Source: Caldifarciminota bacterium (GTDB lineage Bacteria; Hydrothermota; Tepidihabitantia; Tepidihabitantales; Tepidihabitantaceae). Taken from it: DNA of 50,546 nt. The notes under the pieces were generated by a model, which was not told where the DNA came from, made no database searches, and saw only the letters and a program-made list of their open reading frames with translations. Each line of letters opens with the position of its first letter. The first letter of the stretch is position 1. The DNA lies in NCBI GenBank assembly GCA_020352555.1, contig CP070680.1, positions 2,115,204-2,165,749 on the forward strand, written 5' to 3'. The position numbers were made by a program, and so were the translations under genes. Shown here piece by piece: positions 44,074-50,546 of this stretch.

Positions 44074-46200
44074 CTAGCGTACCAGCAGCAGCCGACGCAG
44101 GCCGGTTTCCTCGGGGTGCCTGAGGAAGTACACGCCAGGTGCCAGGGTGCTCAAGTCGTTGACGCCCGGCTTCAGGTCCATGACCTTCCGGCCGGAAATG
44201 TCCGACATGGTCATTGGGACTTGGCCATTGGTCATTCCTGCCTGCTCCAGGGACAGCCTACCCCTGGCCAGGACGGTCGAAGCCCTGCCAATCCATGGCT
44301 GCGGCGTCTCCCGAACTCTGATCCCTGTGTACAGCGATTTCATGATGTGCAGGCCGTTCCAGTGGTCTGCTGCAAAGATGAGCGAATCCGTGGCAACAAC
44401 ACCGTCCACATACCCGCCGGTGTCGAAATAGCCTGCTTCGAAAGGAAACCCGGGGTCGGACACGTCGACCAGCCGCAGTCCGTCGTACTGGTCCGCGACA
44501 TAGGCGACCGATTCCCATACATCCAGCCCGTAGGCACACGATCCCGTCTGCAGGTTTCCGAGTTCTACCGGCATACTCGGGTCAGCGATGCTAACTATCC
44601 TCAACCCGCTCGAACTCCCGTCAGCCGCATAGGCGATCGAGTCCCGCACTTCGACTTCGAACGCGTACGACGGAGTGTCCAGGCTACCGACGACATAGGG
44701 CCTGGTCGGGTCGGACACGTCGACAACCTGAAGCCCGGCGTTGCCGTCAGCCACGCACGCCAGAGTGCCCGAAACCGACACATCGCGCGCCACGTGCCCG
44801 GTCGCGCATGACCCGATTTCCTGCGGTCGGGTCGGGTCCGCCGCATCGACAATCCTCAGCCCGCCGCTGCTCCCGCACGCCATGTAGACAAGAGTATCCA
44901 GGGCAACGGCCGCAAACGTGTAGCCGGGGAGCTCAAGGTCGCCGACCTCACCCGGCGTGGTCGGGTCCGCGACATCCACTATCCTCAGCCCGTGATAGTA
45001 GTCCGCGACATAGACCAAAGTGTCCTGGACAAACACGTTCCAGAGTTCCTCACCTCCTCTGTGCCAGTGTCCGATGTCGACCGGCAGTGCCGGGTCAGAA
45101 ACATCGATGACATAGAACCCCTGCTCCTGGCTGCAGATGAAGACCAGGCTGTCGCGCCGGCACAACTTGCGTGCCGGCCCGGGTGTCTCGTGATGCCCGG
45201 TTTCAGCCGGCTCAAACGGGTCTGAGATGTCTATCACCCTGATACCGTTGTGATAGTCGGCCAGGCAGGCGATTGTGCCGCAGGCGTCCACTGACAGGCA
45301 GCGTCCGTCGGTATCCAGCGACCCGACTTCGGCCGGTGCCGCAGGGTTGGCGGTGTTGACCACTCTAAGCCCGTCAGTGTTCGACGCTATGCCGACCAGC
45401 GTGTCATCCAGCACAACCAGACCCTCGGCATACCCGGGCGTCACTAAAGAGCCGACCTCGAAAGGAACAGCCGGGTCGCTGATATCGACCACTCGCAGCC
45501 CGTTGTTCCAGTCCGCGACAAACGCCAGCGAATCCCGAACTCCGACGTCGCGCGAATACCCGGGCGTGTCGACGAAACCAACCTCGTGGGGCGACCTCGG
45601 GTCCGCGATACTCACCACCCTGAGGCCCGAAGCATCGGCCGCAACCAGGGCAAGAGTGTCATGAATCACCAGGTCGTACGCCGGGCCTGGCAAGGACATG
45701 CTGCCGACCGGACGCGGAAACCCGGGGTCGGCCACACTGAACACCCGCAGCCCACCGTACCGGTCGCAGACAAAGGCCAAGGTGTCGTGCACCTCGACCC
45801 CGAACGCAACGTCGGGAGTCTGGCACCAAGAGACCTCGAACACCGAGTCCGGGTCCGAGACGTCGACAATCCGCAGCCCGCACCACTCGTTCGCCACGTA
45901 CGCGTACCCGTCCGCGACAGCGATGTCCTCGACTATCGACGGAAGAAAGACGTCGCTCCTGACCCTGGGCGCAGACGGTTCTGACAGGTCGAGGACCTGA
46001 AGCGCGGCGCCGTTGCCCACATATGCCAGGCTTCCGGCCATGCACACCGCCTGGGTGGGACCGTAGGGCCATCGCCCGACTGTCCGGACATTGAGCGAAC
46101 CTGCCGGCAGGCTGAAGGTAGACAGCTCCGTACCCGGCAATGCCGCCGCAATCGAGGTCAGCATGCCCAAAACCGGGCACAGCGCTATCCTACACCTCAT
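44074..46200 (-). CDS. Secreted LVIVD-repeat propeller protein with C-terminal sorting-type tail
   Basis: The 708-residue product has a signal peptide (1-about 23) and about 13 repeats of some 42 residues of the LVIVD type. A typical unit is 'GLRVVDISDPAVPFEVGSLVTPGYAEGLVVLDDTL' (broken here for length). These fold as a beta-propeller. The tail is 'GRKVMDLKPGVNDLSTLAPG', 'VYFLRHPEETGLRRLLLVR'. The linker 'AGMTNGQVPMT' is encoded by a dispersed repeat also found in the gene at the window's right end. The ATG at 46200 lies 6 nt after a TACAAT -10 box; a longer open frame runs through the promoter and is rejected. Confidence 0.85.
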   Translation of the reverse strand: MRCRIALCPVLGMLTSIAAALPGTELSTFSLPAGSLNVRTVGRWPYGPTQAVCMAGSLAYVGNGAALQVLDLSEPSAPRVRSDVFLPSIVEDIAVADGYAYVANEWCGLRIVDVSDPDSVFEVSWCQTPDVAFGVEVHDTLAFVCDRYGGLRVFSVADPGFPRPVGSMSLPGPAYDLVIHDTLALVAADASGLRVVSIADPRSPHEVGFVDTPGYSRDVGVRDSLAFVADWNNGLRVVDISDPAVPFEVGSLVTPGYAEGLVVLDDTLVGIASNTDGLRVVNTANPAAPAEVGSLDTDGRCLSVDACGTIACLADYHNGIRVIDISDPFEPAETGHHETPGPARKLCRRDSLVFICSQEQGFYVIDVSDPALPVDIGHWHRGGEELWNVFVQDTLVYVADYYHGLRIVDVADPTTPGEVGDLELPGYTFAAVALDTLVYMACGSSGGLRIVDAADPTRPQEIGSCATGHVARDVSVSGTLACVADGNAGLQVVDVSDPTRPYVVGSLDTPSYAFEVEVRDSIAYAADGSSSGLRIVSIADPSMPVELGNLQTGSCAYGLDVWESVAYVADQYDGLRLVDVSDPGFPFEAGYFDTGGYVDGVVATDSLIFAADHWNGLHIMKSLYTGIRVRETPQPWIGRASTVLARGRLSLEQAGMTNGQVPMTMSDISGRKVMDLKPGVNDLSTLAPGVYFLRHPEETGLRRLLLVR
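44211..44242 (-). repeat. 32-bp dispersed repeat inside a tail-encoding region, copy 1
   Basis: The 32 bases (plus strand TCATTGGGACTTGG...GGTCATTCCTGCC) match 50028-50059 with two differences. Here they encode most of 'AGMTNGQVPMT' in the linker ahead of 'SDISGRK'. Confidence 0.75.
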
Positions 46201-46206
46201 GTTGCC

Positions 46207-46233
46207 ATTGTAGGCAGCTGAAACAGCTGTCAA
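46207..46233 (-). promoter_or_regulatory. Promoter of the large LVIVD gene (leaderless)
   Basis: TTGACA, 15-bp spacer, TACAAT on the minus strand, then exactly 6 nt to ATG at 46200. Confidence 0.65.
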
Positions 46234-46256
46234 ACCTGGATTCTGAAAGCCCGGTG

Positions 46257-46865
46257 TCAGAACCGGACCGACAACAGCCGGCAGTCGATGGCCAGGGCAT
46301 CGCCCGTGTCGGAGTTCACCTGGTGCAGCCCAAGTGCAGGCCAGTCCAAGGCCGGGCTTGAGGCACTCGGCGGACGGCTGCTGTTGTAAGCCCAGACCGC
46401 ACCAAATGTCGGCAGGGCCACGCCGATGGCTCCTCCGGTCAGGGTCAGCCAGGGCCCGGTGCCGAAAGCCTGGTCCCCGAGCAGGCCGGCTGCCGCGACC
46501 GCCATACCCGCGGGCAGACCGAGGAGCGCACCGACATAGGACGGGCCGAACCCACCCCTTTCTCCCAACAGCAGGCCGAACAGACTGGTCCCACCGGCAA
46601 ATCCGGCCGGCACCACGTAGAGACCGATGCTGAACCCGAGCAGGACCTCATCGGCTTCCTCGAGCCGGTTCGTCTCCGACCCTGCGAGCGAGGCACTCAG
46701 GGCGTACACACCAGCCAGCGCCGCCCCGCCGCCGAGCAGCGCACCGAAAGCCTCGGTCGCGGCCACTCCGAACCCCACCGGCTCCGGGTCGCTGAACGGT
46801 GCGACCTGGCCCGATGCAGTGGAGAGAAACAGCAGGACAACGGCTGCTGCACCAGTTGGCTTCAT
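46257..46865 (-). CDS. Hypothetical exported or membrane protein, Gly/Ala-rich
   Basis: From ATG 46865 the product has 202 residues, with a signal peptide ('AAAVVLLFLSTASGQ'). Several Gly/Ala-rich hydrophobic stretches follow ('ALLGGGAALAGVYALSASLAG', 'GFAGGTSLFGLLLG', 'LLGLPAGMAVAAAGLLG'). These look like alternating membrane strands or short helices with glycine-zipper character. No family is recognised and no sorting tail is present. The C-terminus 'CRLLSVRF' ends in aromatic Phe, as outer-membrane proteins often do. Outer-membrane location is a guess. Confidence 0.55.
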   Translation of the reverse strand: MKPTGAAAVVLLFLSTASGQVAPFSDPEPVGFGVAATEAFGALLGGGAALAGVYALSASLAGSETNRLEEADEVLLGFSIGLYVVPAGFAGGTSLFGLLLGERGGFGPSYVGALLGLPAGMAVAAAGLLGDQAFGTGPWLTLTGGAIGVALPTFGAVWAYNSSRPPSASSPALDWPALGLHQVNSDTGDALAIDCRLLSVRF

Positions 46866-46881
46866 CGTTGTGCTCGGCCCA

Positions 46882-46909
46882 ATGCTCGGCCTATTCGAAC
46901 GCCTGTCAA
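46882..46909 (-). promoter_or_regulatory. Weak promoter candidate for the Gly/Ala-rich protein gene
   Basis: TTGACA, 16-bp spacer, GAGCAT (poor -10) on the minus strand, 16 nt before the ATG. Confidence 0.35.
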
Positions 46910-46919
46910 TCACAGGAAA

Positions 46920-46949
46920 CCGGGCGGGTGTTCAGCCCCACCCGCCCGG
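46920..46949 (-). terminator. Terminator of the kelch-type gene
   Basis: CCGGGCGGGTG and CACCCGCCCGG form a perfect 11-bp stem with an 8-nt loop, 13 bp beyond the gene's stop, followed on the minus strand by TTTCCTGTG. Confidence 0.65.
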
Positions 46950-46962
46950 CAGATACTTGCTG

Positions 46963-48291
46963 CTACCGGGTCACCACCAGCTTGCGTTCTGCGAAGCGTC
47001 CCTGCTGGTCAAGACGCAGCACATAGATGCCGACAGCCAGGCCCCGTATCTCCATCGCGCCAGCCCGGGATGAACCGGTCCACACCGGCGTGCCGAGCAC
47101 GTCGTAGACCGTCAGGCTTGCCTGTCCGCCTCCAGCCGGGAACCGCGCGGTCACCAGGCCGCGACTCGGATTCGGCGCCACCAGAAGACCGGCAACCTGC
47201 TCGCGCCGTCCGCGCTCTTCCTTGCCGACGAGCTGGAGCATGTAGTATTCGCTGCCCTGCAGGCAATGGGCATCGGAATCATGACGCCCGCCGAACACCC
47301 ACATTCCAGGCACACCGGTTCCGCCAGCCTCAGGTGGAATGAACACTCCGGCATGGTTCCGCCTGGCAGTGTCCAGGCTCGGGAAACTGGACCAGCTATC
47401 TTCTGCTACGTCGTAGATATAGCAGTGGGTTGACTCGTCCGGCCAGACCCCGCGTCCAGCGACCACGATCTTGCCTGCGAGTTCGAACGGAGAGTCTGAG
47501 TCGAAACCGAATCCGCGCGTCTCTCCGCACACTCCCGGCATCGGGGAAACCAGAGACCAGCCTGCTGCCGGGTCAGTGAGTTTGAACCGCTGGCACTCGG
47601 CACACGCGTCCAGATCGCTCACACCCACAACTGTATCCCCGCCGCACGCGAACAGAAACGAGTCCACGATCGCCAGAATCGGGTAGGCCCGGGCCAGGAC
47701 CAGGTCCTCAAGCTGCATCCAGCGTGCACCAGACCCTCCCATCGGGTCGAACATCCAGGTTTCGCCCGAAGTGAACCAGTTGGAGTTGTTGAACCCGCCC
47801 GTTACATACATGACGTTCTCGTGGACAATCGCGGACTGCGCCACGGTTATCTGGCCGCCGGCACGCCCTGGAAACAGGTCGGTGTCCAGCTTGCGGACCG
47901 TGTTGGTGACCGGGTAGTAGACCTGAACAGTATCAGTGATGTTGGGAGCCTGGTCATACCTGCCTCCGACTATGTACATGCCGAACGTGTCGCCATTGGC
48001 CAGGTCATAGTCGTCCTGCACCAGACAGATGTCGTAGTTCGACACCGGCTTGAGCATGTCGACCCCCATGTCGTGATACGTGCCCGAGTCCGGCTTGTAG
48101 CTCCACACGCGGCCCGATGTGGTGCCAGTGGGGAGACGTCCGCCGAGGAAATAGACTCTGTTCGTGGTCGGGAAATACTCACCGTCAAACCGGCAGAAGC
48201 GGAACGGCGACGAAGGGCCGTTCTGCCACGACTGGCCGAGCGCGGTCGCGCACAGCACAAGGCAGAACGTCAAGGACATTGTTGCCTTCAT
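46963..48291 (-). CDS. Secreted kelch-type propeller protein with canonical type A sorting domain
   Basis: The 442-residue protein has a signal peptide (1-19, 'SLTFCLVLCATALGQ'). Kelch-like repeats follow, with 'YFLGGRLPTGTTSGRVWSYKP', 'YIVGGRYDQAPNITDTVQVY', 'YVTGGFNNSNWF' and 'WVFGGRHDSD'. The C-terminal 75 residues are a classic type IX sorting domain, with 'APNPSRGLVTARF', 'ASLTVYDVLGTPVWTG' and 'GLAVGIYVLRLDQQGRFAERK' ending 'LVVTR'. This differs from the shorter tail of its neighbours, so two tail types coexist. The ATG has AAGGAGG 6 nt upstream, with a promoter about 75 nt further. A binding role on the surface is likely. Confidence 0.8.
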   Translation of the reverse strand: MKATMSLTFCLVLCATALGQSWQNGPSSPFRFCRFDGEYFPTTNRVYFLGGRLPTGTTSGRVWSYKPDSGTYHDMGVDMLKPVSNYDICLVQDDYDLANGDTFGMYIVGGRYDQAPNITDTVQVYYPVTNTVRKLDTDLFPGRAGGQITVAQSAIVHENVMYVTGGFNNSNWFTSGETWMFDPMGGSGARWMQLEDLVLARAYPILAIVDSFLFACGGDTVVGVSDLDACAECQRFKLTDPAAGWSLVSPMPGVCGETRGFGFDSDSPFELAGKIVVAGRGVWPDESTHCYIYDVAEDSWSSFPSLDTARRNHAGVFIPPEAGGTGVPGMWVFGGRHDSDAHCLQGSEYYMLQLVGKEERGRREQVAGLLVAPNPSRGLVTARFPAGGGQASLTVYDVLGTPVWTGSSRAGAMEIRGLAVGIYVLRLDQQGRFAERKLVVTR

Positions 48292-48372
48292 CCCTACCTC
48301 CTTTTCGGCCGTGCCCGGTCTCCAGCCGCGCCGCGCTCCTTTACCGCAGCCGAAGGCCAGTCGGCCTGCCTA

Positions 48373-48401
48373 GTTGTAGTGCAGCGAAAGCCCCATGTCA
48401 A
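48373..48401 (-). promoter_or_regulatory. Promoter of the kelch-type gene
   Basis: TTGACA, 17-bp spacer, TACAAC on the minus strand, about 80 nt ahead of the ATG at 48291, with an AAGGAGG site in the leader. Confidence 0.55.
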
Positions 48402-48633
48402 CCCCCTTTCACCCGGCCGGATGTCGACAGTGCAGGACTTTGGACTGCGGCAGCCCCCACGCCCGCGTCATTGCGCACGACGGACTGGGGTCGGTGGCAA
48501 TCTTCCGGGACGCGGGCTCGGGGCAGGCTCCGCTGCCGCTTTGCCCCTGGTCCAGGCCGGTAAGGTCAATTTTTCCTCGCGTTGCCCTTCTCCACTCGAC
48601 CGCTTGGACGCTGGGTCGTCTTCTTCCTCCTTG
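48402..48633. other. Intergenic region holding dispersed-repeat copies
   Basis: The region lies downstream of the LVIVD gene and upstream of the kelch promoter. It contains the 42-bp repeat and shorter related segments, and no gene. Confidence 0.55.
48467..48508 (+). repeat. 42-bp dispersed repeat, copy 2
   Basis: It is identical over 42 bases to the minus strand of 1185-1226, with further similarity (ACGCGGG.TCG.GGCAGGC) beyond. It lies 126 bp past the stop of a tail-bearing gene. Confidence 0.8.
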
Positions 48634-49872
48634 TCACTTCTGTATGACCACCTTCCGCACTGCTGCCAGCTGTCTGCTGCCGGCTGTCGGCTGGTGCACG
48701 AAGTACGCTCCTGGCGCTACATGTCGGACATCATTGGCCCCAGGCTTCAGATCCATGACCTTCCGCCCCGCCGCGCCGAGCAGCGCCGGCCTTGGGACAC
48801 GATCCGATTTCGCCGAGCCGAAATCGGTCATGTCCCTCGGCAGGGACAGCATTCCGCGCACCACTGTCGGCCCGAAGTTCTTCGCTCGAGTCCGTGCTCT
48901 TGGCGTCTCCTCAGTGCCTGGCGAAGGGCCGAAGTAGTGGATGATTCGCAGTTCCCTGGCCCCCGAGTCCGTCACATAGGCAGTGTCCCCGGACACGGTC
49001 ACGCCATGGTTGTAGCCTGCCACATCGTGGTGTCCGACCTCGACCGCGTTCCCGGGGTCGGACACATCGATGACGCGCAGACCTGAGTACCCGTCCGCAA
49101 CGTACGCTAGGCAGTCAGACACCGCTACATTCTGCGCCTGTCCTGGAGTATCGTAGTGCCCGACTACGTACGCGCTGTCCGGGTCGGACACATCGATGAT
49201 GCGCAGACCTGAAGCACCGTTGGCCACGTAGACGAGGTCACCCGCCTTGGCGATGCCATAGGCTGAATCCGGTCCCGCACAGACACCAATCTCGTATGGC
49301 TCCGCCGGATTCGCCACGCTGATGATGCGGAGCCCCCCGGTCCAGCACGTCACATACGCCAGACTGTCGGCCAAGGCCACGCCGAAAGTGCTGTCCCCGG
49401 TAGAGCAGTTACCGACCAGAAAAGGACTCTGCGGGTGTGCGACATTGACGACGCTCAGCCCGGCGACCCCGTCGGCCACGAAGGCGAGTGTTTCCTTGAC
49501 GACTACTGCATATGACCAACCCGGCGTGGTGCACGACCCGACCTCGTACGGTCGCGCGGGATTCGCCACGCTGATGATGCGCAGGTCACCGTCCATGTCC
49601 GCGACATAGGCGAGGCTGTCGACCGTAGCAACGCCGAACGACCAGCCGGGCGTGGTGCAGTTGCCTGCTATGAACGGACTCTCAGGGTTTGATGCGTTGA
49701 CGATGCACAGCCCCCTTGAATGATTCGCCACATACACGAAGCTGCCGGCCAGTGCTGCGTCACGGGCCATGCCCATCACGATGCAGCGGCCGATCTGGCG
49801 GCAGTACAGCGAATCCGCCTGCCCGACCGAAACCGCGACTGCCAGGCATACAATGACTGCCAGGGTCTTCAT
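48634..49872 (-). CDS. Secreted LVIVD-repeat propeller protein with C-terminal sorting-type tail
   Basis: The 412-residue protein has a signal peptide (1-19) and six to seven LVIVD repeats, for example 'GLRIIDVSDPDSAYVVGHYD' and 'GLRVIDVSDPGNAVEVGHHD'. This would give one propeller of six to seven blades. Several repeats carry a conserved Cys ('VGNCSTGDSTFGVALADSLAYV'). The tail is 'GRKVMDLKPGANDVRHVAPG', 'AYFVHQPT' and 'VRKVVIQK'. The linker 'AGSRQLAAV' is Ser/Gln/Ala-rich and repeat-like. The ATG has AGGAGGG at good spacing. It lies 9 bp after the stop of the preceding gene, so the two are cotranscribed. Confidence 0.82.
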   Translation of the reverse strand: MKTLAVIVCLAVAVSVGQADSLYCRQIGRCIVMGMARDAALAGSFVYVANHSRGLCIVNASNPESPFIAGNCTTPGWSFGVATVDSLAYVADMDGDLRIISVANPARPYEVGSCTTPGWSYAVVVKETLAFVADGVAGLSVVNVAHPQSPFLVGNCSTGDSTFGVALADSLAYVTCWTGGLRIISVANPAEPYEIGVCAGPDSAYGIAKAGDLVYVANGASGLRIIDVSDPDSAYVVGHYDTPGQAQNVAVSDCLAYVADGYSGLRVIDVSDPGNAVEVGHHDVAGYNHGVTVSGDTAYVTDSGARELRIIHYFGPSPGTEETPRARTRAKNFGPTVVRGMLSLPRDMTDFGSAKSDRVPRPALLGAAGRKVMDLKPGANDVRHVAPGAYFVHQPTAGSRQLAAVRKVVIQK

Positions 49873-49881
49873 CCGGCCCTC

Positions 49882-50544
49882 CTATCTCGTCACAACAACC
49901 TTGGAGACCGTTGACGGCTCACTGCCATCCGCCGACCGCAGGAAGTAGACACCAGGAGCAACATGCCGGATGTCATTGAGGCCCGGCTTCAGGTGCATCA
50001 TCCTTCGGCCAGCCACATCGAGCAGTGTCATTGGCACTTGGTCATTGGTCATTCCTGCCGGAGACAGGTTCAGCACCCCGCGCACTACCGATACAGCCGG
50101 GTATGAACGCGACACCCGCTGCGCAGCGCGGTCTTCGCTGATGCCGATGGGGCTGAAAGGCGCGGGCCGGGCCCAGATGCGAAATGCGTCGTATACCGCG
50201 CCGGAATGCGTGTCGGTCCAGCTGATGTAGGCGGCGAGCGCGTTGCTGCCGGTCCCGCAGTCAATGGCCGGAGCATGCTGGTCATCGGAATGCCGAGAAA
50301 CGACGAACGAGTCGATAGTCGCGCCGCTTGTGTTCACCCGCGCGCCGTAGATGTTCGAGCCGGGGCTGCGCCCGTCCTTCCAGACCACGAGCCAGTCGGT
50401 ACCGTCGAATGCGAGCTTCGGAGTATATTGAGCTCCGGGGGCCGAGTAGACGACCAGGCCGGTCGGGTCCAGCACCGTTCCGGCCGGACTCACCCGCGCA
50501 CCGTAGATGTCGGTGTTGGTGCGGGTGTCGTCCCAGACCACCAG
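49882..50544 (-). CDS. Secreted repeat protein with C-terminal sorting-type tail (5' end outside window)
   Basis: The frame is open to the right edge of the window, so the start is missing. The visible 220 residues have repeats with 'WLVVWKDGRSPGSNIYGARV' and 'VWDDTRTNTDIYGARVSPAG', typical of secreted proteins with D-R-N-IYG motifs that may form a propeller. The tail is 'LLDVAGRRMMHLKPGLND', 'IRHVAPGVYFLRS' and 'VSKVVVTR'. The linker 'AGMTNDQVPMT' comes from the 32-bp dispersed repeat. It is upstream of, and probably cotranscribed with, the next LVIVD gene. Confidence 0.78.
   Translation of the reverse strand: MVVWDDTRTNTDIYGARVSPAGTVLDPTGLVVYSAPGAQYTPKLAFDGTDWLVVWKDGRSPGSNIYGARVNTSGATIDSFVVSRHSDDQHAPAIDCGTGSNALAAYISWTDTHSGAVYDAFRIWARPAPFSPIGISEDRAAQRVSRSYPAVSVVRGVLNLSPAGMTNDQVPMTLLDVAGRRMMHLKPGLNDIRHVAPGVYFLRSADGSEPSTVSKVVVTR
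50028..50059 (-). repeat. 32-bp dispersed repeat inside a tail-encoding region, copy 2
   Basis: It matches 44211-44242 with two differences and is read in the same frame, giving most of 'AGMTNDQVPMT'. Confidence 0.75.
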
Positions 50545-50546
50545 GC

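Noticed and set aside
44074..46200. LVIVD repeats considered as a CRISPR-like or tandem DNA repeat array
   Set aside because: Repeat units are about 126 bp of coding DNA with diverged sequence and conserved protein pattern, so this is protein repeat structure.
47821..49086. Plus-strand open frame spanning the kelch and LVIVD genes
   Set aside because: It crosses an intergenic repeat region and two real genes on the other strand; no domain.

Overview
The window is GC-rich chromosomal DNA from a bacterium with an outer envelope. It carries lipoproteins with lipoboxes, periplasmic parvulin chaperones, and many secreted beta-propeller or repeat proteins that end in a conserved C-terminal sorting-type domain. 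A gingipain-type (C25, PorU-like) peptidase is also present. The mix of LVIVD, BNR, FG-GAP and kelch proteins sharing the short tail 'LLDxxGRxVxxLxPGxNDxxxLAPGVYFxR...RKVVIQ+' fits an uncultured FCB-type lineage such as candidate division WOR-3. That placement is inference; no rRNA or phylogenetic marker was analysed.

Layout. 1-1.6 kb: 3' end of a secreted BNR protein, then a block of dispersed repeats. 1.6-5.1 kb: three-gene operon of SurA/PpiC-type peptidyl-prolyl isomerases (minus). 5.2-8.9 kb: a TIGR04076 protein, a DOMON protein, a gamma-carbonic-anhydrase-like protein and a propeller lipoprotein. 9-12.3 kb: glmM-glmS for amino-sugar precursors. 12.3-17.5 kb (minus): a phosphonate operon, made of a small membrane protein, a cytidylyltransferase-PEP mutase fusion, phosphonopyruvate decarboxylase, an Fe-type alcohol dehydrogenase (probable phosphonoacetaldehyde reductase) and a CDP-glycerol-type phosphotransferase. 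Together these could make CMP-activated 2-hydroxyethylphosphonate and attach it to a surface glycan. 17.7-21.3 kb: a membrane protein with a degenerate spermidine-synthase-like domain and an SLBB polysaccharide-export protein. 21.3-22.9 kb (minus): rpiB, ilvE, tRNA-Met. 23-26.7 kb: UvrD-type helicase, ribokinase, transaldolase. 26.7-27.5 kb: a decayed prsW. 27.5-31 kb: mgtE, a hypothetical gene, chrA. 31-34.9 kb: the C25 peptidase. 34.9-36.5 kb: mostly non-coding. 36.5-38.3 kb: a winged-helix regulator with its own operator-like palindrome, a DUF2284 protein, a small membrane protein and a VOC protein. 38.4-50.5 kb: a block of secreted tail-bearing repeat proteins (minus), interrupted by a GNAT-like and a GDT1/UPF0016 gene.

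Many genes are preceded by a near-consensus sigma-70 promoter with a 15-17 bp (usually 16 bp) spacer. At more than ten of them the start codon lies only 5-11 nt, often exactly 6 nt, after the -10 box, so they are probably leaderless. Other genes use a clear AAAGGAG-type ribosome binding site. Short dispersed repeats lie around, and in several cases inside, the 3' ends of the tail-bearing genes and form part of their variable linkers. I saw no CRISPR array, insertion sequence, phage gene or rRNA.
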